From Sphingobacterium bambusae (GTDB taxonomy: Bacteria; Bacteroidota; Bacteroidia; Sphingobacteriales; Sphingobacteriaceae), in assembly GCF_033955345.1 (NCBI RefSeq), contig NZ_CP138332.1:1302001-1366000 (forward strand): 64,000 nucleotides of DNA, given 5' to 3'. Shown in pieces: positions 8,696 through 17,139 of the stretch. Positions within the stretch are counted from its first letter, which is position 1. Each line of letters starts with the position of its first letter. The notes beneath the pieces were generated by a model. It was not told the DNA's origin. It made no database searches and saw only the letters and a list, made by a program, of their open reading frames with translations. The translations under genes were made by a program, and so were the position numbers.

Positions 8696-9743
8696 GCTTA
8701 GCGACACACTCGCCTATTTCCAATCCAAGGAAACCGGTGCGGTGAATTTTCAAGAGTCAGCGATTGAACAAGCCTACATGACTGAAGCACCCAAACAAAC
8801 ATTACCAATCAAAGTATTATCTATTTTGGGCGGTTTGTTGACGGCTATTGCGTTCTTTGGATTTTTGCTCATCACGGGCTTTTATAAATCGGGCATTGCC
8901 CTAACCTGTATTGGTGTTCTAGCTATTGGCGCAGGGGCAATCATATCTCAAAAACATGACAGTATCTTGCTCGATACCATTAGTATTTCTTCCGTTATTA
9001 TCGGATTTATCTTGGTCGGTGTGGGCTTGGCAGAACTAGAGGTTTCCGAGAAAAAAATAATGATTTGCTTTATCGCCATCGCCCTATTATGTCTTGTTTT
9101 AGCGAAAAGCTACTTGCTGACTTTCGTATCCACATTGATTGTACATGGTAGTATCATTGCCTACCTGATGAGTAGCGACCAACCTTCACTAGTACCTATC
9201 TACGTCGCCTTGCTCGGCATCTTGATAGCTTATGTACATCTTAAGGAAGCTAAACTCATCTGCCTATCCAACTTTATAGCTAGAGGATACAACCCGGTGA
9301 AAACAGCGCTTATTTTTGCCTTTGTATCTGGACTTATGTTTTTGCGTGGTGCATTCTTGCCGCAAGTCCATCCGTATTTTTTGTTGGTGACCTCCACAAC
9401 ATGTATCATCCTTATACTATATGTTACCCATAAGATCCTGAACGTGTTCGCCGTAACAAAATGGTCGACCAAGTCGCTGGCTTACGCGCTCACCTTGCTT
9501 ACCTTGGCCCCCACTGTCGTAACGCCCGGTATTAGTGGGGCTTTGTTGCTACTCTTACTTGGTTTTCTAACCAACTACAAAACAGGCCTGGTGATTGCTG
9601 GCGTTTCTTTGCTTTATTTCATCGGCCAATGCTACTATGACCTACAGTTTACGTTGTTAACGAAATCTATCTCGCTATTTGCATCGGGTATTTTCTTTGT
9701 CATTTTATATCTATTTATTGCTAAACGTCATGAACAACATTAA
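8679..9743 (+). CDS. DUF4401 membrane protein
   Basis: The start at 8679 (MDYKNKL) lies 17 bases inside the preceding gene and is preferred to 8637, which would add residues read from the upstream gene. The 354-aa product has a soluble N-terminus of about 45 residues and roughly ten to eleven membrane helices. The motif ITGFYKSGIALTCIGV and the block TPGISGALLLLLLGF fit DUF4401. It overlaps the next gene by 14 bases, so translation of all three genes is probably coupled. Function is unknown. Confidence 0.75.
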   Translation: MDYKNKLSDTLAYFQSKETGAVNFQESAIEQAYMTEAPKQTLPIKVLSILGGLLTAIAFFGFLLITGFYKSGIALTCIGVLAIGAGAIISQKHDSILLDTISISSVIIGFILVGVGLAELEVSEKKIMICFIAIALLCLVLAKSYLLTFVSTLIVHGSIIAYLMSSDQPSLVPIYVALLGILIAYVHLKEAKLICLSNFIARGYNPVKTALIFAFVSGLMFLRGAFLPQVHPYFLLVTSTTCIILILYVTHKILNVFAVTKWSTKSLAYALTLLTLAPTVVTPGISGALLLLLLGFLTNYKTGLVIAGVSLLYFIGQCYYDLQFTLLTKSISLFASGIFFVILYLFIAKRHEQH

Positions 9744-10227
9744 AAAATACAGTGGAATGATTGTTATCCTGAACTTGATACTTTTGTTGGTTTATTTCAA
9801 CCACAGCATTTTCAAGAAGGAGAAGATACTAACAGAAGGACAACTTGTCCTGCTCCGTCTCGCACCTGTTGACCCACGCTCCTTAATGCAAGGCGACTAC
9901 ATGCAGCTGCGTTACGCTATTGCTGATGGCATTCGTCCCGATAGTGTTGGCCGAAGAGGATACTGTGTGCTCCGGGTTTTACCCGATCACACGACGCAGC
10001 GTGTTCGCTTTCAGTCAAGCAAAGAACCCTTAGCGCAGGATGAACAGTTGCTATCCTACACCTCGCCCAACAACTGGACAATAGATTTGGGTGCCGAATC
10101 CTACTTTTTTCAAGAGGGCCAAGCGGAAAAATATGAAAAGGCGATATATGGTGCGTTGATGGTGGATGAGGGAGGAAACAGCTTGCTAGTCGGTCTCTAT
10201 GATGAATCCCTAAGGAAAATAGAATAG
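9730..10227 (+). CDS. GDYXLXLXAW-domain membrane-anchored protein
   Basis: A 165-aa protein with one N-terminal membrane helix (about residues 8-25) and an extracytoplasmic domain. It contains the family signature: PVDPRSLMQGDYMQLRYAI, where RSLMQGDYM..L is the name-giving GDYxLxL block. The ATG at 9730 overlaps DUF4401 by 14 bases; the longer reading from 9679 was rejected. DUF2157, DUF4401 and GDYXLXLXAW genes commonly occur together, which supports one functional unit, but the role is not known. Confidence 0.8.
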   Translation: MNNIKKYSGMIVILNLILLLVYFNHSIFKKEKILTEGQLVLLRLAPVDPRSLMQGDYMQLRYAIADGIRPDSVGRRGYCVLRVLPDHTTQRVRFQSSKEPLAQDEQLLSYTSPNNWTIDLGAESYFFQEGQAEKYEKAIYGALMVDEGGNSLLVGLYDESLRKIE

Positions 10228-10306
10228 TTAGCCTTGAAGGCCGATCGCAGGGTTATTGCCAGATGAAACTAAAGATGACGGAACCATCACGCCCACACCA
10301 TCACAA

Positions 10307-10344
10307 CCAATCTTTTTGACAGCAATAGCCGCCAAAAAGATTGG
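10307..10344. repeat. Perfect 12-bp inverted repeat between two operons
   Basis: CCAATCTTTTTG (10307-10318) is repeated inverted as CAAAAAGATTGG (10333-10344). There is no T-run after the stem, so it is not a classic terminator, although it lies 80 bases after the GDYXLXLXAW gene. Confidence 0.5.
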
Positions 10345-10506
10345 ATGGAGCTATGCAGCACTTGTTAGCAACATAACCGGTCTAGCGTGGTCCCTGCAAA
10401 AAAACAATAGCATGTAAACGCTTTACAGGATTTCTTCTGCCTTTTTTAGCGAACAGGCTGCATACGAAAGTATTTCTGTAACTTCGTAGCTACACCGGAG
10501 GCCGTC

Positions 10507-11796
10507 ATGAAAAACAACACCAACATTACGAACGCAAGCATTGAATCTGCTGGATTACCAAAAGACTACAAATATGCCATTGCCGAATACATATGGAATG
10601 GTTTTGACGCCAAAGCGAGCAGTGTCGATATTCGCTATGAAAGTAACGCCTTGGGGTATCTGCACAGCATTAGCTTTGCAGACGATGGCGAGGGCATAAA
10701 CCACGAAACATTGCAGCAATCCTTTGGAAACTTTTTGGACTCCATGAAGCGTAGCTCCTTGAAACGCAGCTCCTACATCCGAGGTAGAAAAGGAAAAGGG
10801 AGGTTTTCTTTTTCTCTTTTCGCTACTCGTGCCACTTGGACAACGCGTTATCGAAATATTGATCAACAGATTTCTGAATACGAAATCATTATCGATAGGC
10901 ATCAAAAGGAAAGCTATGAAGATTCATTTTTGATCGATTCCTCACAAGCACAAACGGGCACCACGGTAAAGCTAGAAGGAATTTTTGGACTAAGTGAACA
11001 GCAGCTGATGGCGTCTGAATTTGCAGATTTTCTTGCACAAGAGTTTGGTTGGTTTTTGTTCTTAAACAGGGAACAGGATTTTCAAATCAGCATCAACGGA
11101 GCCCCCCTCGCCTATAAGCAACTGATCAGGGAAAACGAAATCATAAATTGGACTATCGCAGACGAAGATGACAACACCTATCACTTCCGCATCGATTTTA
11201 TCCGTTGGAAGGAAAACATCGGCGACCGCTACTACTATTATTTCTTAAACAATAAAAAAATGGAAGTGGCCAAGGAATTGACGAGTTTTAACAACAATGC
11301 CATTCACTTCCACCACAGCGTTTACATCGAATCAGCCTTTTTCAATGGCTTCGAACAAATAGCTATTGCCAACAGCGCAGAAGACAACCTTTTCAGTGGT
11401 CTTCAGCAACATATGGTATTTAAGAAGCTGATGAATGAGCTTAGAAATTTACTCGAACGGAAACAAAAAAAGTTTGTTCAAGAGCACGTGACCGATGAGA
11501 TGATCGCGAGGATAACCCACGCAAATGTATTGCCTAAATATGCCGAAAATGAACAAGATCAACGAAGAAAACATAAGATATTAAGCTTGCTAAAAGCACT
11601 GTGTACGGCAGAGCCAAAGGTATTCACGAGTATGAAATCCGATTACCTCAAGGCTTATCTAGGCTTCATCGACCTTCTCTTACAGAGCGATCAAAGAAAT
11701 GCTGTTCTAAACGTTATTCAACAAACCTTACCACTTGGCGAAAAAGAACAGGAAGAGATTACTCAAATCTTAGCTTTTCCGGAAGTTGAAAACTAA
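10507..11796 (+). CDS. GHKL (HSP90-like) ATPase, C-terminus apparently short
   Basis: The 429-aa soluble protein has an intact GHKL ATP-binding fold: N-box with E27, N31 and D34 (AEYIWNGFDA), G1 box FADDGEGI (D59-G63) and a lid GRKGKGRFSFS (93-103). The region from about 160 to 330 matches the S5-like/transducer part, and the last 100 residues are helical. Larger relatives I recall go on after the QTLPLGEKEQEEITQIL-type helix into a further domain; here a stop follows soon after and the next 90 bases do not continue it in any frame. Clamp-type ATPases of this kind occur in DNA-repair-like and defence proteins. No partner gene is adjacent. Confidence 0.7.
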   Translation: MKNNTNITNASIESAGLPKDYKYAIAEYIWNGFDAKASSVDIRYESNALGYLHSISFADDGEGINHETLQQSFGNFLDSMKRSSLKRSSYIRGRKGKGRFSFSLFATRATWTTRYRNIDQQISEYEIIIDRHQKESYEDSFLIDSSQAQTGTTVKLEGIFGLSEQQLMASEFADFLAQEFGWFLFLNREQDFQISINGAPLAYKQLIRENEIINWTIADEDDNTYHFRIDFIRWKENIGDRYYYYFLNNKKMEVAKELTSFNNNAIHFHHSVYIESAFFNGFEQIAIANSAEDNLFSGLQQHMVFKKLMNELRNLLERKQKKFVQEHVTDEMIARITHANVLPKYAENEQDQRRKHKILSLLKALCTAEPKVFTSMKSDYLKAYLGFIDLLLQSDQRNAVLNVIQQTLPLGEKEQEEITQILAFPEVEN

Positions 11797-11886
11797 TCAA
11801 AAAACCTGTACATTCAAGCGATCTACCCTGCTTTTTTGGAAGTTAATAAACGTATGCACAGTCGTGATGACACCATTATACCAAGT

Positions 11887-12360
11887 CTATGTCGACAGAT
11901 TAACATTGGATAAGCAACTTGCATCGATCCAGATGTAAGGTCTATCGAACACTTTTTCAGGGAAAATTTTATTGTGAATAAGCTTCATATTGGTATCCTC
12001 CTCTTCTGAGGGCAAGACCTCTTGCGGCACAACCTGCGCAGTAAATATAGCATCCTGCTCCAACATCGATATATCGCTACGCAACAGGTTAACGCCATTC
12101 TTTTTAAAGATCGCTTTGGCTTCAGTCTTCGTAAGTTTAAACAAGTTCGCCGCTGTGGAATCATACGACGATAACGCTTCTTCTAGACGATCCGGAAATT
12201 TTTGCGCCAAATAATCGGCGTAAAGCTTTCTATCTTTCGTGCGCAACGCATCATTACGGATAATAATCCGCTCGGGATGCACCTCAAAACTGAAATCTTT
12301 CGAATCTTCCAAAAATCCATAATGTAAATTATACTTGTCCAATCGCTTGATAAGCTCCAT
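11887..12360 (-). CDS. Hypothetical protein, 157 aa
   Basis: A soluble, charged protein starting at ATG (12360), with no signal peptide or membrane helix. The middle (about residues 45-95) looks helical and basic/acidic (LYADYLAQKFPDRLEEAL, LTKTEAKAIFKK). I do not recognise it. It is convergent with the GHKL ATPase gene, leaving 90 bases between them, so it is not in the same operon. Confidence 0.5.
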   Translation of the reverse strand: MELIKRLDKYNLHYGFLEDSKDFSFEVHPERIIIRNDALRTKDRKLYADYLAQKFPDRLEEALSSYDSTAANLFKLTKTEAKAIFKKNGVNLLRSDISMLEQDAIFTAQVVPQEVLPSEEEDTNMKLIHNKIFPEKVFDRPYIWIDASCLSNVNLST

Positions 12361-12578
12361 ACCCGCTTTCCTTTTCCTTTCGATGTTAAAAAAATGGTTA
12401 ACAGTCGTGCGACACGCTCGTCTAAGCGTGCACGCTGTTATTGGTAGAGGCCGCAGTTATAAAACACTGTAACCTGCTATAGTAGAACCGTGTTTTTTCT
12501 TTTTCGTTTTAGCTATTTCGCAAGATGCTTGGCATGTATTTTGTCTCCTATTTCGTAAAAAACGAAACCAAGATGGTC

Positions 12579-13106
12579 ATGAAAAAGCCTATATATCAAC
12601 TATTGACGTCCCTGTTTATACTGACTTCTTTACTATCTATTCACTTGCCGAGCTTTGCACAGGCTGATGAGCAGCGATTCAAAATCGAACTTAGTATTAG
12701 CGCAGGCGGAAAGACAGCGAAGACCTTATTAAACTCTTCATCCATAAGCTTTTCCCGACAAGATGTGTATACCTTAGCGGACAGTAGTAAGAGTTCGGTC
12801 GTTGATCAAACAACAAACAAGGCTCCGCAACTGCCTAGGGACATCTACCTCAGCGCGGATGCAAACAGTATTAGTACTGATGCTATGGAAATCCTTGCCA
12901 AACATAAAGGTGCGTTATCAGGAACCATCATCGTGACCGATGCCTACAATCAATCTCAGGTAAAACGCATTCAATTTTCGAATGCCTTACTCAGTGGATA
13001 TTCCGATCAGATATCCTCCTATGGCTACAACGGAAAGCCAGGAAGTGTTGCGTTCTCGTTCCTCTGTAAAGAACTGACTGTAGATGGTATCAGCATTAGC
13101 CCATAA
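12579..13106 (+). CDS. Secreted Hcp-like (TssD-like) domain protein
   Basis: The 175-aa product starts best at ATG 12579, which gives a clean signal peptide (MKKPIYQLLTSLFIL...SFAQA, cut near residue 28). The mature part shows the pattern of the Hcp/TssD tube fold: ISFSRQDVY, then SGTIIVTDAYNQSQVKRIQF, and FSFLCKELTVDGI at the end, in the order of strand-turn blocks seen in Bacteroidota TssD proteins. Normal TssD has no signal peptide and lies among T6SS genes; neither holds here. The Hcp-like call is therefore a fold-level guess; a different beta-rich secreted family is possible. Confidence 0.5.
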   Translation: MKKPIYQLLTSLFILTSLLSIHLPSFAQADEQRFKIELSISAGGKTAKTLLNSSSISFSRQDVYTLADSSKSSVVDQTTNKAPQLPRDIYLSADANSISTDAMEILAKHKGALSGTIIVTDAYNQSQVKRIQFSNALLSGYSDQISSYGYNGKPGSVAFSFLCKELTVDGISISP

Positions 13107-13273
13107 GATAAAAACACCACGAAGATTTCGATTTGACAAAACGAAATAAACGATTCAATGGTTAATATAACGTTGGACAAGGCAAGTGAAATGTACGGTG
13201 TTTAACAAAATACCAAACCAAGACACCAAGCGAGCAGGATAGCAAATAATACACAACTTCGACACAAGAGATT

Positions 13274-13531
13274 ATGGAATTCCAAACACTGGTAAACGAT
13301 CCGTATAAAGGGCTACGGTTTCGTATACACCTGCAGAACACCGATTTTATCGTTCGTTTACGCAAAGAAGCGATCACCAAAGACAGCAAGGAAATTCAGA
13401 TCCTGCTCGATGGGATTCCCAGAACTTTAAGAAAAGACGACTTCGGGAGTTGGCACATCGATGGCTTTGAGGTAGACGTCAATTTTGGTCGCGCTGTATG
13501 GAACTGTATAAGCCTACGCTATCGTATCTAA
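13274..13531 (+). CDS. Small hypothetical protein, 85 aa
   Basis: A soluble protein with ATG at 13274, alternating charged and hydrophobic residues (LRFRIHLQNTDFIVRLRKEA) that suggest a small beta-sheet fold, and an aromatic C-terminus. I do not recognise the family. It follows the Hcp-like gene by 167 bases on the same strand, so co-expression is possible but not shown. Confidence 0.5.
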   Translation: MEFQTLVNDPYKGLRFRIHLQNTDFIVRLRKEAITKDSKEIQILLDGIPRTLRKDDFGSWHIDGFEVDVNFGRAVWNCISLRYRI

Positions 13532-13956
13532 TGTGAATACATGGACGTTCGAGTCTACTTTTCGATACAGTGTATGGCTAAGTTCGAGCTAAAGCACAAC
13601 AGATGGTTCTGCTAACAACGACGATTGCATGGTTTTAATTTTATCTCCAAGTACTGGAACCACTTGAAAATACGCAGCATAAAGCATAAAATCCCATAAA
13701 GAAACGCAGGTTTCCGCATAAAAAACAAAACGAATTAGTTTTTTTGGCACACATATTGCTAAAAACAGCATAGGTTAATAATTGGTTTGGTAACCCTTCA
13801 CGCCGCCCGGTTGTGAGGGGTTCCGTTTTTTTAGGCCTTATTAAAAATTAGCTACTCTTCTTTTTTCCATTTTCTAAAACGATATCCCTCTAAAGACCGT
13901 TCAACTCATAGAAACGCATAAATGTTATGCACATGTTGGACATAAAAAATTACACC
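13532..13956. other. Non-coding stretch with one terminator
   Basis: AT-rich; the only structure found is the terminator at 13790-13832. Short frames on the minus strand look random. Confidence 0.5.
13790..13832 (+). terminator. Intrinsic terminator
   Basis: AACCCTTCAC (13792-13801) pairs with GTGAGGGGTT (13813-13822) with one G-U pair, followed by CCG and seven T. It lies 260 bases after the 85-aa gene, implying a long 3' untranslated region or an unseen short transcript. Confidence 0.7.
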
Positions 13957-14160
13957 ATGTATAATCAAGAAAAAAAAGTAGAAGATCGCAAAGAAAATCT
14001 GACGGATAAAGATAAGTTGGAAAAAGACAAAAAGAAAAATGAAAACGTGGACAAAGATGGCAATGGCATGGATTACATTCCACCAACTCCAGAGCCTACG
14101 AGTGAATCAACAAGACAACATAATGATCCGATTCGCGATAAAAACCCAAGTACGCTTTAA
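13957..14160 (+). CDS. Small highly charged protein, 67 aa
   Basis: I chose the ATG at 13957 (MYNQEKK); in-frame starts at 13927 and 13933 add ten or eight residues. The first 40 residues are mostly Lys, Asp, Glu and Asn, and the end is rich in Pro, Ser and Thr (IPPTPEPTSES). No hydrophobic core is visible, so it is probably intrinsically disordered. A strong terminator follows at once. Such short Lys/Asp-rich proteins are common in Bacteroidota and have no known function. Confidence 0.5.
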   Translation: MYNQEKKVEDRKENLTDKDKLEKDKKKNENVDKDGNGMDYIPPTPEPTSESTRQHNDPIRDKNPSTL

Positions 14161-14171
14161 ATAAAGAAATC

Positions 14172-14199
14172 AAAAAGACCCACATTTATGGGTCTTTTT
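14172..14199. terminator. Bidirectional intrinsic terminator
   Basis: AAAAAGACCCA (14172-14182) pairs perfectly with TGGGTCTTTTT (14189-14199); it has an A-run on one side and a T-run on the other, and separates the 67-aa gene from the repeat region. Confidence 0.8.
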
Positions 14200-14217
14200 G
14201 ATTTAACGCTAATTAGC

Positions 14218-14955
14218 CTATTCATTGCCATCACGCTCAGTACTGCCATTGGTAAAGAATACCTTACGATCAGTAACCGATTGCTTACGGCCCATAACTG
14301 ATTGCTTATGGCTCATAACCGATTGCTTATGGCTCGTAACCGATTGCTTATGACTCATAACCGATTGCTTATGACTCGTAACCGATTGCTTATGGCTCAT
14401 AACTGATCGCTTATGGCTCGTAACCGATTGCTTATGGCTCATAACTGATTGCTTATAGCCCATAACCGATTGCTTATGGCTCATAACTGATTGCTTATAG
14501 CCCATAACCGATTGCTTATGGCTCATAACCGATTGCTTGTGGCTCATAACCGATTGCTTATGGCCCATAACCGATTGCTTATGGCTCATAACCGATTGCT
14601 TATGGCTCGTAACCGATTGCTTATGACTCATAACCGATTGCTTATGGCTCATAACTGATCGCTTATGGCTCGTAACCGATTGCTTATGGCTCGTAACCGA
14701 TTGCTTATGGCTCATAACTGATTGCTTATAGCCCATAACCGATTGCTTATGGCTCATAACTGATTGCTTATAGCCCATAACCGATTGCTTATGGCTCATA
14801 ACCGATTGCTTGTGGCTCATAACCGATTGCTTGTGGCTCATAACCGATTGCTTATGGCCCATAACCGATTGCTTATGGCTCATAACCGATTGCTTATCAT
14901 CAGCTAGTAATCCTTTATTGTCGTTTATTACCTTTCTTAAGGCTAGAAAAACCAA
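14218..14955 (-). CDS. Possible heptapeptide-repeat protein
   Basis: An open frame of 245 codons runs through the 21-bp minisatellite and reads as 30 units of SVMSHKQ with variants (T for M, G for S, Y for H, R for Q). For coding: this is the only frame free of stops across the whole array; TAG or TGA appears in the others because of unit variants. Several unit differences are synonymous (TCG/TCA, AGC/AGT, CAT/CAC). Against: the only start is TTG (14955), there is no clear ribosome site or promoter, and the repeat is very simple. It may be just an expanded intergenic repeat. Confidence 0.3.
   Translation of the reverse strand: MVFLALRKVINDNKGLLADDKQSVMSHKQSVMGHKQSVMSHKQSVMSHKQSVMSHKQSVMGYKQSVMSHKQSVMGYKQSVMSHKQSVTSHKQSVTSHKRSVMSHKQSVMSHKQSVTSHKQSVMSHKQSVMGHKQSVMSHKQSVMSHKQSVMGYKQSVMSHKQSVMGYKQSVMSHKQSVTSHKRSVMSHKQSVTSHKQSVMSHKQSVTSHKQSVMSHKQSVMGRKQSVTDRKVFFTNGSTERDGNE
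14270..14897. repeat. 21-bp minisatellite, about 30 units
   Basis: The unit reads CATAACCGATTGCTTATGGC plus T on the plus strand, repeated head to tail with point variants. The order of variants shows a higher-order duplication: on the minus strand the series MGH ... MGY, MSH, MGY ... HKR occurs at units 2-11 and again at 16-23. It sits between a terminator and the oxidoreductase gene. Units are contiguous with no spacers, so it is not a CRISPR array. Copy number is expected to vary between strains. Confidence 0.95.
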
Positions 14956-14992
14956 TTGGCTTTAGTATTGTTTACTTTTAAAACACGCCATT

Positions 14993-16123
14993 ATGAACAA
15001 ATCTCGTCGACAATTTATCCAGAGGCTTACATTTTCAACAGCAGCTATTCCATTACTATCCAGTTGGGTGTCACCCGCGGCTCATAATATCATCGCGCAG
15101 GACACTTCAGGATCACAGAAGGTTCTACGGGTGGCACTGATGGGACTCGGCGGATACGCGGAGCGTGTAGCAGAGGCGATGCAACATTGCAAGCGCGCCA
15201 GTATAGCCGGTCTGATAAGCGGTACGCCGGCGAAATTGGAGAAATGGGGTGAAAAATACAAAGTTCCCGAATCCAGCCGACATAATTATGAAAACTTCGA
15301 TGCTATAAAGGACAATCCAAACATCGATGCCATTTATGTCATCACGCCGAATGCGCTACATCACAACCATGTGATACGGGCTGCCCAAGCAGGAAAACAT
15401 GTGATCTGCGAAAAGCCGTTGGCAATCTCCGCAAAGGAGGGACAAGAGATGGTCGATGCTTGCGCAAAAGCAGGCGTAAAGCTGCTTGTGGGCTATAGAA
15501 TGCGTTTTGAACCAAATACGTTGGAGGTTGTCAAGCTTCGCCAAGCGGGCGCTTTCGGTCGATTGAAATTCTTTCAGGGTCAATGTGGTTTCGTTGCTGG
15601 CGATCCTGCGCAATGGCGTCTGAATAAGGAATTAGCTGGTGGAGGCTCGTTGATGGACATTGGCATATACGCCATCAATGGCGCTCGTTACATGTTGGGT
15701 GAAGATCCGATATGGGTAGCAGCACAAGAGACAAAAACGGATCCCGTGAAGTTTAAGGAAGGTGTAGATGAAACCATACAGTTCGAACTGGGCTTCCCCA
15801 GTGGCGCCGTAGCGTCCTGCCTGTCATCGTATAATATCAGTCATTTGGATCGTTTTTTCTTGAGTGGCGAGAAAGGCTTTGCGGAGATGTGGCCTTCCAC
15901 CGGTTATGGCCCCATAAAAGGGAGAACGCATCAAGGTGATTTAGGAAAACCGCATACCATCCATCAAACTACACAAATGGACGAGATGGCAGCTATTATT
16001 TTTGACAATAAAACCCCTATTCTTCCCATTGATGGTTTAACTGGCGTCCAAGACCTGCAAATCATCGAGGCTATCTACAAATCTTGCTCTTCTGGAAGAC
16101 GCGAGACGATCAAACTCGCTTAG
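14993..16123 (+). CDS. Tat-exported Gfo/Idh/MocA family oxidoreductase
   Basis: The 376-aa protein starts with a twin-arginine signal (SRRQFIQRL at residues 4-12, then a hydrophobic stretch), so it is folded with its NAD(P) cofactor in the cytoplasm and exported. The Rossmann motif is LMGLGGYAERV (near 48-58). The family signature CEKPLAIS (about 139-146) contains the catalytic-site lysine, and GGGSLMDIGIYAINGARYMLG lies in the substrate domain. It resembles glucose-fructose oxidoreductase. The exact sugar is unknown. The gene stands alone. Confidence 0.85.
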   Translation: MNKSRRQFIQRLTFSTAAIPLLSSWVSPAAHNIIAQDTSGSQKVLRVALMGLGGYAERVAEAMQHCKRASIAGLISGTPAKLEKWGEKYKVPESSRHNYENFDAIKDNPNIDAIYVITPNALHHNHVIRAAQAGKHVICEKPLAISAKEGQEMVDACAKAGVKLLVGYRMRFEPNTLEVVKLRQAGAFGRLKFFQGQCGFVAGDPAQWRLNKELAGGGSLMDIGIYAINGARYMLGEDPIWVAAQETKTDPVKFKEGVDETIQFELGFPSGAVASCLSSYNISHLDRFFLSGEKGFAEMWPSTGYGPIKGRTHQGDLGKPHTIHQTTQMDEMAAIIFDNKTPILPIDGLTGVQDLQIIEAIYKSCSSGRRETIKLA

Positions 16124-16614
16124 TCTAAGTAGACTTAAAATTTCTCAAAAAGAGTTCTCCTGCGCTTTAGCTTCAGGAGATCCCATTATCGTTTCCCCAA
16201 ACGATTCAATAGCTTCAGCAGATCGGCTACATATGCCGAAAACCAGCCCTATCTTGATGCACAAAACAGCAACCCAAGCAAAGAAATAAAACCTAAGTTA
16301 TTACATAACAAATACTTAAAAATAAGTACATAGTTAAAAACATACCTTTGGTTTAGAAAAAAAACAATAGGTAATTAAATTCATAATGAAAAATAAAACA
16401 TATCGATTTTCAATAAAAACGTTCACCGACAAATTCGATGTGTTTACCGAGAAAAGTAGTGCATTGGTCTAAACGATATTTCCAGATTCGCTCGTTAGCT
16501 GTAGTTTTGATCTATCAAATCAGGACGAGGCAAAAGCGAGCGCAGATTGGAAGATATTTGATAATAGATAAATATTAAAAAACAATTAAAAAAACGCAAA
16601 CAAAACCCACTGCC
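16124..16614. other. Intergenic stretch with a broken short frame
   Basis: 490 bases without an intact gene. A hairpin (TCTCCTG/CAGGAGA near 16154-16180) lacks a T-run. The second half contains a possible promoter box TACCTTTG (16343-16350) and the interrupted frame at 16386-16571. Confidence 0.5.
16386..16571 (+). pseudogene. Short frame interrupted by an in-frame stop
   Basis: From ATG 16386 the frame reads 28 codons (MKNKTYRFSIKTFTDKF...), meets TAA at 16470-16472, and then continues in the same frame for 32 more sense codons (TIFPDSLVSCSFDLSNQDEA...) to TAA at 16569. Both halves have protein-like, non-repetitive composition. It may be a 60-aa gene killed by one point mutation, or chance. 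No homologue is recognised. Confidence 0.3.
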
Positions 16615-17043
16615 ATGAAAAGTACAATCGCCACCCTGATGACCGCTGCCATGTTATTCGGCAGCTTACAAAGCTTCGCTACTAGCGGTCCCACAAATCC
16701 GTTAAAAGACCATAAATCGGTTCATATTATTAGCACCTACCTAGAGGCTACGACATTGGGATCTACTGATCTAAATAAATTTCTTTTCGCCGATGATTTC
16801 GAATACCGAAACACGGCAAACAATGATAAATTCAACAAAAAGGAATACAGCAACCACCTGAAAGCCAACAAAGGCATCAAGTATGACTGTAAAACCACCT
16901 ACGATATTTTGGACGAAACGGGGCATGCTTGTGTAGCAAAAGCCACGATGCAGTTCAGCAACTTTACCCGCGTAGATTACATTACGCTAAACCGAACCGA
17001 CGATGGTTGGAAAGTAAGTAAAGTTGTGACGACATACCCATAG
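16615..17043 (+). CDS. Secreted NTF2-like protein
   Basis: A 142-aa protein with a signal peptide (MKSTIATLMTAAMLFGSLQSFAT, cut near residue 23). The mature part is one small alpha+beta domain of the SnoaL/NTF2-like kind: a helix around IISTYLEATTLGS, then FLFADDFEYRN, and a strand-rich C-terminus ending in DDGWKVSKVVTTYP. Such Bacteroidota proteins are annotated as lumazine-binding-like or NTF2-family and usually have no known ligand. A terminator follows. Confidence 0.65.
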   Translation: MKSTIATLMTAAMLFGSLQSFATSGPTNPLKDHKSVHIISTYLEATTLGSTDLNKFLFADDFEYRNTANNDKFNKKEYSNHLKANKGIKYDCKTTYDILDETGHACVAKATMQFSNFTRVDYITLNRTDDGWKVSKVVTTYP

Positions 17044-17076
17044 AGCTGGGTATTTTGTTTCAATGTTTAGTTTAGT

Positions 17077-17112
17077 CAAAGAGCCTGCAGCCCTGCAGGT
17101 CTCTTTGTTTTA
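17077..17112 (+). terminator. Intrinsic terminator after the NTF2-like gene
   Basis: CAAAGAG-CTGCAG (17077-17090) pairs with CTGCAG-CTCTTTG (17093-17107) apart from small bulges, followed by a T-rich stretch. Confidence 0.7.
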
Positions 17113-17139
17113 TACAGCCTACTCCTAAAAGTTGCAGAA

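Noticed and set aside
13589..13771. 60-aa minus-strand frame
   Set aside because: Composition looks random and there is no ribosome site or conserved motif.
14270..14897. CRISPR array
   Set aside because: Units are 21 bases, contiguous and similar throughout; there are no unique spacers or cas genes.
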